Source of the DNA: JACRCT01 sp049841135
Lineage (GTDB): Bacteria; Myxococcota; Myxococcia; Myxococcales; UBA5297
Direction: 5' to 3'
NCBI GenBank assembly: GCA_049841135.1
Contig: JASGHK010000007.1
Coordinates: forward strand, 1-64,000
Length of the DNA: 64,000 nucleotides
The notes beneath the pieces are model-generated. The model did not search any database and was not told where the DNA came from. It saw only the letters and a program-made list of their open reading frames with translations. The translations under genes were made by a program, and so were the position numbers. Numbering within the stretch: position 1 is the first letter of the stretch; every line of letters starts with the position of its first letter. Of the stretch, positions 11,990 through 21,347 are shown in pieces.

Positions 11990-12557
11990 TATGGTCCTCT
12001 CCTTACAACAACTTCGGAATGCGAATATACTGCGGCTTCGGTGGTTACGAACGAGGCAGCGCGGACATCTCCCGTCTGTTTCGTGGTACCGCGGCTGTGC
12101 ATAAAACTCCTCGCAGCAGCCAGGGCCTCTCGCGCCGTAACGTACAATATTCAGGTCACTTAGTAACGTCTCACCCTGGATCCGCATTTTGCCAGCGCAC
12201 GAGCCACCTGTCAACCGGAATCGCCAGTGCGCACTGGCCTATGAATAATGCTGTCCATGAAGGGTGATTCCTGGACTGCCGGGCGGACCTTTCAAGGGCG
12301 TCTCGAAGGGTTGTGAGTTTCGCGAACTGATAACGACCGGGCAGGAAGGAAATCCGGGAATTCACAGGGATGGACAGGATAGACAGGATGAATAAAGGAC
12401 TGTTTCAAAAATGAGTCCACGGCTGGACAAGCCAGCCGTGCCACTCGGAAAACAACGGTTTTTGAAATAGCCCTTAAGACCCGTCTTTGATCCTGTTCAT
12501 CCTGTATATCCCTGTGAATTCTGATCTGGCCTGGGATTCTTGCCACGCCCTAACGAT
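11990..12557. other. gene-free stretch between recA and FG-GAP gene 3
   Basis: No coding region is supportable. Positions 12,358-12,521 hold a nested inverted-repeat element (separate entry). The remaining 11,990-12,357 should contain the promoter of the FG-GAP gene, but I see no convincing -35/-10 pair. Confidence 0.6.
12358..12521. repeat. nested inverted repeat with 9-bp periodic arms
   Basis: The left arm (12,358-12,389) starts GAATTCACAGGGA. The right arm (12,490-12,521) ends TCCCTGTGAATTC. The arms match at 28 of 32 positions, and the four mismatches fall in the two variable pairs of a 9-bp ATCCTGTnn period. Nested inside is a GTTTCAAA-bounded element (12,397-12,473) whose core is the palindrome CACGGCTGGACAAGCCAGCCGTG. 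The whole looks like a small non-autonomous element or a composite of two. Confidence 0.75.
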
Positions 12558-12584
12558 CAAGGCCCCGCGAAGAGCGGGGCCTTG
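12558..12584 (-). terminator. hairpin terminator of recA
   Basis: The 11-bp stem CAAGGCCCCGC/GCGGGGCCTTG has a five-base loop and lies 30 bases past the recA stop. Only a weak T-run follows on the minus strand. Confidence 0.65.
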
Positions 12585-12613
12585 TAGCATCTGTATGAGC
12601 GGGTCACAGACGG

Positions 12614-13774
<1,161 letters not shown>

Positions 13775-14084
13775 GATTCGTCTCCAGGTACGTATATTGT
13801 TAACCGTTTATTCTATAGCAAGTTAAGTGTTACACTCTCGTAAGCAGGCTCTAATCGCGGGGGCACGAAAACACGAAGAAGCCATCTTCATAAACACGCA
13901 AAAGACGGGCCGCGCCGCCGTCCGCCGATTTCCGACATGATAACAACCATTTCCGTCCGCAACATTCCATGGCCAGAAACAACCCAGCCATGGCACCCAG
14001 GCATCTGCCCATGAGTTCGGTCTTTGTTAGTATATCCGCCATTTGGCGGCATGCAAGTGGATTCACCCAGAAAAAACAGGTTTC
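13775..14084. other. recA upstream region
   Basis: No gene is seen. The inverted repeat AGTGTTACACT (13,826-13,836) sits about 50 bases before the recA start and could be an operator; I do not recognise it as a known SOS box. The rest shows no supportable feature. Confidence 0.4.
13826..13836. promoter_or_regulatory. candidate operator palindrome upstream of recA
   Basis: AGTGT-T-ACACT is a perfect 5+5 palindrome, with TTCTATAG just downstream on the recA side. Its position fits a repressor site over a promoter. Identity as a LexA box is inference only. Confidence 0.25.
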
Positions 14085-14650
14085 TTACTCCTTGCTCAGC
14101 AAGACCTTGTGAACGGGCACATACTGAGATCCCTGCGGCCGGAGGATGCTCTCGAACAGGATGACCTCGCTAACCCGTTGCGTCAGGGGGTCACCAACTT
14201 GCGCTTGAGCTGGTCCACAGCGGCAGCGACAGTCTGCCCCGCCCGGAAGTCCTTGACCCGTCCCAAGGTAAGGTGCGGAGAGTAGGCCCGATCTTCCGGC
14301 GGGTAGCCCAGTGGCGAGATGGCTGTCTCACTGGCCTTCTGTAGGGCAGTCAGCGCCGGGTTGGGCATGCGAACACCTGCCCAGATGACGCGCGGGGAGC
14401 GCGGCGATCCGAAGTAGCCTACGGATTCCATTACGAACTCGAAGGCGGGCTGCGTAGCGAGCGAGTCGACAGCCTGGGCCAATTCGGGAATCTGCCGGTC
14501 GGGCACCTCGCCGAGGAACTTGAGGGTCAGGTGGATCTGCTCCGGGTTGACCCAGCGGACAGCCCGGTCGAGCGACTGCAGGCGGTGCTGGTAGTCCGCC
14601 AGCCGCTTCCTGGCAAGGTCATCTAGTTCGAGTGCGACGAAGAGTCTCAT
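14085..14650 (-). CDS. thpR: RNA 2',3'-cyclic phosphodiesterase (2H family), one frameshift
   Basis: This is a cytoplasmic 2H phosphoesterase that opens RNA 2',3'-cyclic phosphates to 2'-phosphates. The start is MRLFVALELDDLARKRL at 14650. The two catalytic H-x-T/S motifs are visible as HLTLKFLG (about residue 41) and HLTLGRV (about residue 125). The frame breaks near 14,190, and the family-typical C-terminus continues in another frame as SEVILFESILRPQGSQY to TAA at 14,085. The repaired length is about 188 residues, normal for ThpR. The gene is divergent from nothing nearby and lies upstream of recA on the same strand, but 310 bases away. Confidence 0.88.
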
Positions 14651-15145
14651 GGGAACCTCGATCGGCCTATGTCAGCCGTCAACAGCCATCTGTCAGCAGT
14701 TACGGCAACGACGAGACCGATACATCCACTGTCCGCAGTATTCATCACATATATCAATAGTAATATCACCAATGGGCGGAGCTTGTCGCAGACGTTCCGC
14801 CGTTTGAAGTCGAATCAGGCTGCACGGCAAGCAGCCCTCCCGGCCATCCCTGCCGCTGCCGTGCAGCATACGGGAATGATCGTGCATGGGTATGACAGCC
14901 GTGGTCGCAGGGGGCAAAGGTTTTCTGGAAAGCTGCAATTTCTGCTGGCAGCAAGGAAAATGAGGATATCCGGTAAAGCAAATACCAGACAGAGAAAGGG
15001 AGCCGACGAGGGCAGGTGACACGGAAAAGAACGCGAGGAAGGTATTTGACGCGGGCTGAAATAGGTGACTGTCCCGCATATCCCCCGCATATCCCGTCCC
15101 GCATATCCCTAATAACGTACGTGATGTAAAGGATGTAAAGGAAAA
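14651..15145. other. gene-free stretch with one repeat block
   Basis: No gene is supportable. At 15,057-15,116 the motif ATAGGTGACTGTCCC is followed by degenerate repeats of CGCATATCCC, the same family that flanks the transposase at 17.9-18.8 kb. The remainder shows nothing recognisable. Confidence 0.55.
15057..15116 (+). repeat. transposase-associated repeat block
   Basis: The core AATAGGTGACTGTCCC is followed by iterated (C)GCATATCCC units and CCTAATAACG. It is the same architecture as at 18,728-18,852, with a different trailing unit. Confidence 0.7.
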
Positions 15146-15174
15146 GGGGCCCGCCGGATCTTTTGGCGGGCCCC
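15146..15174 (-). terminator. intrinsic terminator of the dockerin gene
   Basis: The 10-bp stem GGGGCCCGCC/GGCGGGCCCC has a nine-base loop and TTTTCCTTT after it on the minus strand. It lies 46 bases past the stop at 15,220. T-rich sequence on the other side could make it bidirectional. Confidence 0.85.
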
Positions 15175-15219
15175 TTTCTTTGCGTACTTCTGCCTGACGA
15201 GCCTTGCGACTGTCGGGGC

Positions 15220-17397
15220 CTACGGCAGATGTCTGCCGTAGTTGGCAACCAGGATTTGCAGATCGCCGATGTTCACGCGGGTGTCGACGTTGAGGTCGGC
15301 GGCCAACGAGGCCCCCTGGGTGTTCCACGCCCCGACCAGTGCTACCAGATCGTTGACGTTGATGTTCCAGTCGTGGTTGATGTCGCCCACCATGTACACC
15401 TGCACGTTGACGCTGCTCGAAGCCGTGACGAAGGTATCATTCACGTCGAGCTGGAAAGTGAACAGGCCGTTAGCAGGCACCGTCTGGATTACGGGGGCCA
15501 CGAACGACGGTGTGAGCGTCGCGGGACCGCTCAGTGTGACTGGCTGGCCGGCTGTCTGGGTCCACAGATAGGCTCAGCGGGTTGTTGTCCTGGTCGGTAG
15601 CCGTGCCGCTCAGGTGCACCGTGACCCCTTCATACACCGTCACGTTCGCACCGGCATTGACGACCGGGGCGTGGTTGCCAGCAACCGTGATAACGACGCG
15701 GCTATTGGCGATACACTCGGGGTTGAGCGTGGCTCCGCTATCCGGCTGGACCTTGTATTCGAAGTTCAGGACATAGTCACCCTGGGCCGTCAGACCGGTA
15801 ACGGTAGTGGTCCGGGCGTTCGGAGTGGTGATAATCGGGGCGACCGGGCCGCTCACGAAGGTCCAGGTATAAGTAGGAGTGGTGTAATCGGTGGGCATGA
15901 TCGCGTCGTCGCATGTGGTAGCAGTAAGGCTCGTCGAGGTAGCCGGCAAAGCTGATTGTCTGGTTGGCGCCGGCATAGGCGGTCGGATAAGGGAACGCGC
16001 CGACGGCCTGGGCGGCGTCATTGAACAGCGAGCGGGGCAGACTGCCCAGGGTCGGGTTGTTGAGCGGCCAGTTGTTCAGGATCGTCGTCGGCTTGAGGGG
16101 ATACGTCATCGTGGCAGTACTGATGGTCGCTTCCGACGGGCCGTAGGCATCGGGGACAAGACCGGTGCCCGGAGTGGTGGCCGGGAAATATCCGGGTTCC
16201 ATGCACTCCTTGTAGCACTTGGCGGTCATCGAGTAGTCCAGTGTGTACAGGGCCGCATTGGGATTGGTCACGCCGTTACCTTTCCACTTATCGCCCGGGT
16301 TGGCGATGGGCAGGATGTGCGACTCATCCGCCCGCGCGGGAGCGTTGTAGCCGTTGATGTTCGTATACGTAAAGGTGAACCAGTTGTCGAGCATGGTCAT
16401 GATTTCGCCGCTTGACAGGCCGGAAAAGGCATTGTTAGCGATGTAGAATTTCATGTTTGTGTTCGTGGCATAGCCGAAGCACCGAGTAGTCCCCGGATTG
16501 TTGTGCACGCTGAATGTGTTATAGAGACCGTATAGCCGGTTGTAATAAGTGGCCGGCGGGTAGGTCGTATCGCCTTCGGTCTTGACGACCCTGTCCTGGA
16601 CCGGGGTATAGCATCGGGTGATCAGGTTCCCGATCACGTAGTTCAAGCCGCCATTGCGAATGAAAACACAGGGCGTGCTGTTGCTGTTGGCGCCGTTGTT
16701 CCAGAGCACGGGGTCCAGGGAGGTGAGCTCCATTGCCGAGACGGTTGCACAGGATCTTGCTGGTCAGCGCACCGGTGTTGACCATGGCTAAGGTCTTGCC
16801 GTTGTAGATCCAGCTGTACTGGACGGTCAGCGAGCGCACGTTCTTGCTGGCGTTCACGGAGGGGTTGGGGTTTGCGCCGATGGCGCAATTGTAAACCCGG
16901 CAACTATCGACCAGGCCGTCGACGGCCGGTACGCCGGGCGTACTGTCGTCGGCGATTCCAATCGTGATACCACCACCGCAATCATGTACGATGCAGTTCT
17001 TGACCTGGATGTCGCCGGTACCCTGCGAGCTGATGCCCCAGTTGGTGCCGTTTCGGATCTCCAGGTTCTGAAGGGTGATGTTGCTGGCCGCCAGGTCGAT
17101 CCTGATCACGCCATCGCCCGCCGGCGAGGCTGTACCCTGGTCGATCACGGCGATGCCGCCGTCGCCTCTGACCGTGATATTGGCCAGACCGTTATCACCG
17201 TTCTTATTGATCAACACCGTCGTGTTGCTGTAGATGCCGGGAGCCACCAGCACCGTGTCGCCATTGATGCAATGATCGATAGCGTCCTGGATCGTTGTAT
17301 AAACGGTCCCTGTTCGCTGAATCGTTACGCCAGCCAGTGCTGAAGACGCAAACGCGACCGCTAATACAACACACGCAACCTTGCCCAAGACTTTCAT
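15220..17397 (-). CDS. secreted beta-helix/PKD protein with type I dockerin (about 725 residues, frameshifted)
   Basis: This is an exported protein. The ATG at 17,397 follows GGGAGGATTGC. The signal peptide is MKVLGKVACVVLAVAFASSA. The N-terminal half is a right-handed parallel beta-helix: GDTVLVAPGIYSN, then NITLQNLEIRNGTNWGI and IQVKNCIVHDCGGGI, the pectate-lyase/NosD style of stacked Ile/Val-rich turns. Two PKD/Ig-like modules follow (one begins AYAGANQTISFAG, the next VVNAGANVTVYEGVTVHLSG). The last 60 residues are a dockerin: GDINHDWNINVNDLVALVGAW and LNVDTRVNIGDLQILVANYG, two calcium-loop repeats. Dockerin/cohesin pairs assemble extracellular complexes. No cohesin is seen in this window. 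Frame breaks are near 16,730, 15,960 and 15,560. Confidence 0.82.
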
Positions 17398-17500
17398 GCA
17401 ATCCTCCCGTCCCTCAATGAAGACCACCCTGAGACATCTGACATCTGACTTGATGGGATCGGACTACACAGCCCGCCCTCGCCCCAATATACATGTGGCT

Positions 17501-17701
17501 CAATGCAAAGCAATATCAAAAATGTGTAAACCTCTGGTATGAACCAACTGGCTGCGTACATATGGCGCGATGCGAGGCAATATCACAAACTATAATTCGT
17601 TGGTAGTCAGCGGGTTGACTGCTTGTGCATAGCTCCATGCAAAGCAATGGCGACAAACATAATTCCCTGGTATGAACCAGACTGACTGGACAATACTGGC
17701 C
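17501..17701. repeat. three imperfect direct repeats, exact 67-bp period
   Basis: Units begin at 17,501, 17,568 and 17,635 with CAATGCAAAGCAAT, CGATGCGAGGCAAT and CCATGCAAAGCAAT. Units 1 and 3 also share CTGGTATGAACCA; unit 2 is more diverged there. The block is about 100-300 bases upstream of the dockerin gene start and could hold repeated binding sites. Confidence 0.75.
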
Positions 17702-17830
17702 GAGCGTTTGAAACCCTAGCAGGCGCGGCGTTGACAATGCGGCAACAATGCCTGACGGTGGGGCGGCTGAAGAAGACGCCCTGCGCTGCCACTGGGATCG
17801 CACAGGAACGCGGGACCAGTAAACATCCCC

Positions 17831-17925
17831 ATACAACTAGTACAACTAGGGACTACAACTAGGGACGACTACAACTAGGGACAGTCACCACAACTAGCAC
17901 AACTAGGGACAGTCACCTATATTGA
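17831..17925 (-). repeat. left repeat array of the Y1 transposase
   Basis: Several copies of ACAACTAGGGAC are followed twice by AGTCACC, the last reading ACAGTCACCTAT. This is the inverse of the motif at 18,730 on the other side of the transposase gene. Confidence 0.8.
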
Positions 17926-17952
17926 CACCTCCGCGTCCATCGAATAGCTCTT

Positions 17953-18698
17953 ATGCCAAGAGTCGCTCGAATTGTCATTCCGGGACTGGCGCATCATGTC
18001 ACGCAGCGAGGCAACAACTGCGAAAAAATCTTCTTTCGTGATGAGGACCGGCGGTTGTATCTGACGCTGCTGGCGGAGCAGGCGGAACTCTACCGCGTGC
18101 GGCTGCTGGGCTACTGCCTGATGGACAATCACGTGCACGTCATCGCGGTGCCGGCGGATGAACCGGGGCTGGCCAAGGCGCTGGGGCGGACGCATTTTCA
18201 CTATTGCCAGTACGTCAACCGCACGCAGGGCGCAGCGGGCATCTCTGGCAAAACCGGTTCTACTCGTGTGCGCTGGGGCGGGAGCATCTGTGGCAGGCAT
18301 TGGCGTATGTGGAACTCAACCCGGTACGGGCGGGGCTGGTCCGGCAGGCGTGGGGCTATGAGTGGTCCAGCGCGGCGGCGCATGCAGGCAAGGGGGAATG
18401 GCCGGAGTGGCTCGATCGTAAGTTCTGGTCCGGCAAATGGGCGGCGGCGAACTGGGGGAAGATCCTGGCCAAGGAGCAGGACAAGGCGCTGATCGAGAAG
18501 GTGCGGCTGTATACGCACCGAGGCCGGCCCTTGGCAGGCGAGCGGATGCTGGCGAAACTGGAGGGGGAACTGAACCGCCGACTGCGGCAGGTGCCGGTGG
18601 GGCGGCCACGAAAGAAATTCGAGGACGCGTCGGCGGCGTCAGACGCTGACAACAGCCAAGCGCCGACAACCAGTCGGGGCGCCCATCGAAAGACATGA
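17953..18698 (+). mobile_element. REP-associated tyrosine transposase (Y1_Tnp family), one frameshift
   Basis: This is a single-strand DNA transposase of the IS200/RAYT group (HUH superfamily), which nicks via a tyrosine. It starts MPRVARIVIPGLAHHVTQRG, the family N-terminus. The HUH metal motif is DNHVHVIAVP (about residue 57). The catalytic tyrosine candidate is in HFHYCQYVNR (about residue 85). The frame breaks near 18,238 and continues as HLWQNRFYSC, ALAYVELNPVRAGLV and YEWSSAAAH, all standard for the family. The total is about 248 residues, with a Lys/Arg-rich C-terminus. The gene sits between inverted arrays of its presumed target repeat. RAYTs are known to be linked to REP/BIME palindromes. 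It is not bounded by recognisable IS ends. Confidence 0.88.
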
Positions 18699-18727
18699 AG
18701 TAGCGGAGGAGAGAGGGACAGGAGAAC

Positions 18728-18852
18728 AATAATAGGTGACTGTCCCCTATTCCCCGTCCCCTATTCCCCGTCCCCTATTCCCTATTATGGTCCCCTATTA
18801 TGTCGGTGACTGTCCCCTATTATGTCTATTTACTGTCCCCTATTTACTATAG
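18728..18852 (+). repeat. right repeat array of the Y1 transposase
   Basis: AATAGGTGACTGTCCCCTATT is followed by iterated CCCCGTCCCCTATT units, then a second TGACTGTCCCCTATTATG and a third ACTGTCCCCTATT. It starts 30 bases past the transposase stop and is in inverse orientation to the left array. The rest of 18,699-18,970 shows nothing. Confidence 0.85.
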
Positions 18853-18970
18853 TGTGAGTTCGTTGGGGTTGCCGCATCGAAAGACCATGCCACCTGGCAT
18901 CTGGCCTCTACAGATTTACCTGCTCCCACCTGGCAGACGATAGGAGCCACCATGGACATGCGGGGCGGGC

Positions 18971-19516
18971 TCAGTCCGGCCGGCAGCAGGCGCGGATGAG
19001 ATCGACCAGGTCATCCGGGGCGGAGGTTTTTACAAGGTAGTGGGATGCGCCGGCGGCTTTCATCTCCGCGGCCATGTCCTCCTCGCGGTGCATGGACAAG
19101 CCGATCACGTGGGTGTGCGGCAAGGAGGCCTTGATCTGGCGTGTGGCCTGCAGGCCGTTGAGCCGGGGCATCGAGATGTCCATGACCACAACGTCGGGTC
19201 TCAGGTCAAGGGCAAGATCGACGGCCTGCTGACCATCGCCGGCGGTGCCGATCACCTGCAGGTCGTCGTGGGTCTGCAGCAGCCGGGCGAGACTATCGCG
19301 AACGATGGTGTGATCATCGGCCAGGAGGATGCGGATGACGGATGCTGGGGTCGGCTTATGAATGGGTTGGACATCGGCCTGTACGGTCCGGGATGGCTTG
19401 CCGGCGCGGCCAAGGCAACCCATCGGTCGGCGGGACTGTGGGAGGAACCGATCTCCACGGCCGGGTCGCGGACGAGAAAGCGGCTGTACTGACATTTCAG
19501 AAAGCGCGGCAGCCAT
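18971..19516 (-). CDS. receiver-domain-only response regulator (NarL-type)
   Basis: This is a cytoplasmic phosphorylation-dependent regulator of about 181 residues. The start at 19,516 follows AAAGGTGAG at proper spacing. The first 55 residues are Arg/Pro-rich and unstructured. A REC domain follows: IRILLADDHTIVRDSLARLL (acidic pocket DD), phospho-acceptor VVVMDISMPRLNG, switch region HVIGLSMH and Lys in YLVKTSAPDD. The REC sequence is very like the receiver at the end of the histidine kinase at 45,925-47,670. No HTH domain follows, so it either acts by protein contact or as a phosphate sink. The gene has no obvious kinase neighbour. Confidence 0.85.
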   Translation of the reverse strand: MAAALSEMSVQPLSRPRPGRGDRFLPQSRRPMGCLGRAGKPSRTVQADVQPIHKPTPASVIRILLADDHTIVRDSLARLLQTHDDLQVIGTAGDGQQAVDLALDLRPDVVVMDISMPRLNGLQATRQIKASLPHTHVIGLSMHREEDMAAEMKAAGASHYLVKTSAPDDLVDLIRACCRPD

Positions 19517-19845
19517 ACGGTACTCACCTTTCCGATTCCAACGGCCCAGACCTGGAGAGTTGACCGGCCGGGACGCTGGCCGAATGTGTATATTGTAAGG
19601 TGCAACAGGGCAGGACCACAAGGGGAATAACGGCACAGGGCAATCGCATGTTCGTGCCGCCGGGGGCGGACCCGGCATCCCTTGCAGGGTGCCAGGCATG
19701 GTCCCATCAGCCAGGACAGTAATGTTGTGGACGTTTAGGATAACGGGTCCGACCCCGGCGGACGAAGACGTGAGGACACGGAAGAGCGCCAACGGCAACC
19801 GCCGGCAGCCCTGATGGCAGGAACCGGGTTCGCCGGAGCCGGCTG
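19517..19845. other. gene-free stretch
   Basis: No gene is supportable. A GGGTCCGACCCC palindrome lies near 19,745 and recurs near 42,640-42,735. Nothing else is recognisable. Confidence 0.45.
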
Positions 19846-20756
19846 TCAAGCGACGGCAAGCATGCGGCAGTACTGTTTGAGCCGAGCGTCAAATGCTTCA
19901 GGCGTGGCGCGACGCAGGCCGTCGAGGCTGAAGGCCTCGATGGCGAAGGTGGCAGCCACGGTGCCGCGAGCGATGGCAGCCCGGATCGTTTCGGCGTCGT
20001 ACTTGCCGACCTTGGCGAGATAGCCCATGGTGCCGCCGGCGAAACTGTCGCCCGCGCGGTCGGGTCGACCAGCTCGGCGGTCGGGAAGGCGGGCATGGCC
20101 CACACTTCACTTCCATAGAACATCAGGCAGCCGTGCTCGCCCTTCTTGATCAGGACGAGCTTGGGGCCCATCTGCTGGATCTGCCGGCCGGCGCGGACCA
20201 GGAGACTCTCCGTGGTCAACAGGCGGGCCTCGCCATCATTGAGCACGACGCCATCGACCACGCCGAGGGTCTTGCAGAGTTCGTCCCGGGTCGTCTTGAT
20301 CCAGAGGTTCATCGTATCGCAGACGACGAACTCGGGCTTCTCGACCTGGGCGAGCAACTCGCGCTGCAACGCCGGGTGCGTGTTAGCCAGGAAGACCACC
20401 TTGCTGTCGCGAAAGGCAGCCGGCACCTTGGGAGCGTTTTCCGCCAGGACGTTGAGGTCCGTGCGGAGCGTTTCGGCCTCGTTCATGTCGCCGACATAGC
20501 GGCCCTGCCAGCGGAAGGTCTTGCTGCCTTTGCGGATCTCCAGACCGGCGGGGTCGATCGGCCTGCCCTTGAACAGGTCGAGATAATGGCGGGGGAAATC
20601 CTCGCCGACCACGCCGACCAGGCGAACGGGAGCGAGCAAGGAGGCGGCGAAAGAGAAGTAGATAGCCGACCCGCCAAGCACGTCGGCGGCCTGGCCCGCG
20701 GGGGTCTGGATCGAGTCAATGCCGATACTGCCGGTGACCAAGAGCGACATCTGCAT
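19846..20756 (-). CDS. PfkB-family carbohydrate kinase, one frameshift
   Basis: This is a cytoplasmic ribokinase-like sugar or nucleoside kinase of about 303 residues; the substrate is unknown. It starts MQMSLLVTGSIGIDSIQTPA. The glycine pair motif is DVLGGSAIYFSFAAS (residues 26-40). After a frame break near 20,060 the PfkB signature with the catalytic Asp reads RAGDSFAGGTMGYLAK. The end is RLKQYCRMLAVA at 19,846. The residue pattern FVVCDTMNLWI and VVLNDGEARLL is typical of the ADP/adenosine-kinase-like subgroup. It is a single gene with no obvious metabolic neighbour. Confidence 0.85.
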
Positions 20757-20888
20757 GAGTCCTTTCGTTAACCACGTTATCTATCGTAGGCTGCCGTGCA
20801 TGGGGCGACATGATAGCGAAAGGAAGGGTCGGGAACAACGCCCGCGGGATCGGCGGGCGGCGCCAAAAGGGCCTCTTGAAATCGCGTC

Positions 20889-21344
20889 TTACCCTGTCTG
20901 CTCCAGGGTGCCCTCGCCGAACACGCGCTGGGCCACGCTCACCAGCCGTTGGTGCGCCCCCGGCCAGGCGGAGCCCACCTGCGACTGCGTCAGCCACAGT
21001 TCGGCCTGCTGGGCAAATAGCGCCGGGCTCAGCAGCAGCACCGCCGGCTGTTTGATCCGCCGGCACCCGGCCAGCACGCACAGCATCAGCCGATCCCGCC
21101 GTCCCACGCCATGATGCTTAAGGAGCCGCCGAAACACCCGGTATGGCCGGTAGGATCGGACGGGCGCGTTCATCCGCCCCTGGATCCGGGCAAGGAGCCA
21201 GAGCATCAGGATCAAGGACGTGGCAAAGAAGACCAACGAGAGGATCTGCCGCGGCGAATCGGCACCGCTGGCTACGCCCTCCGCGTTGTCACGCGGGATG
21301 CCCAGCCAGTCGATCGATGTCAGTGCCAGCATGCGCCAATCCAT
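20889..21344 (-). CDS. small membrane protein of unknown function, second gene of HEAT operon
   Basis: This 151-residue protein has one clear membrane segment (QILSLVFFATSLILMLWLLA, about residues 33-52), followed by a basic cytoplasmic-type stretch and an amphipathic C-terminal part with no family I recognise. The start ATG at 21,344 lies just after the probable stop of the HEAT-repeat gene, and GTGGAGAAG serves as its ribosome binding site, so the two are likely translationally coupled. It may anchor or partner the HEAT protein; that is inference from position only. Confidence 0.6.
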   Translation of the reverse strand: MDWRMLALTSIDWLGIPRDNAEGVASGADSPRQILSLVFFATSLILMLWLLARIQGRMNAPVRSYRPYRVFRRLLKHHGVGRRDRLMLCVLAGCRRIKQPAVLLLSPALFAQQAELWLTQSQVGSAWPGAHQRLVSVAQRVFGEGTLEQTG

Positions 21345-21347
21345 GAA

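Larger units (their letters stand above)
17398..17952. other. upstream region of the dockerin gene with tandem repeats
   Basis: No gene is supportable. The region holds three 67-bp repeats (17,501-17,701) and a left-hand transposase-associated repeat array (17,831-17,925), both entered separately. Confidence 0.6.

Noticed and set aside
17501..17701. CRISPR-like short array
   Set aside because: Only three units, the conserved part is a few short words rather than a fixed repeat with unrelated spacers, and no cas gene is near.
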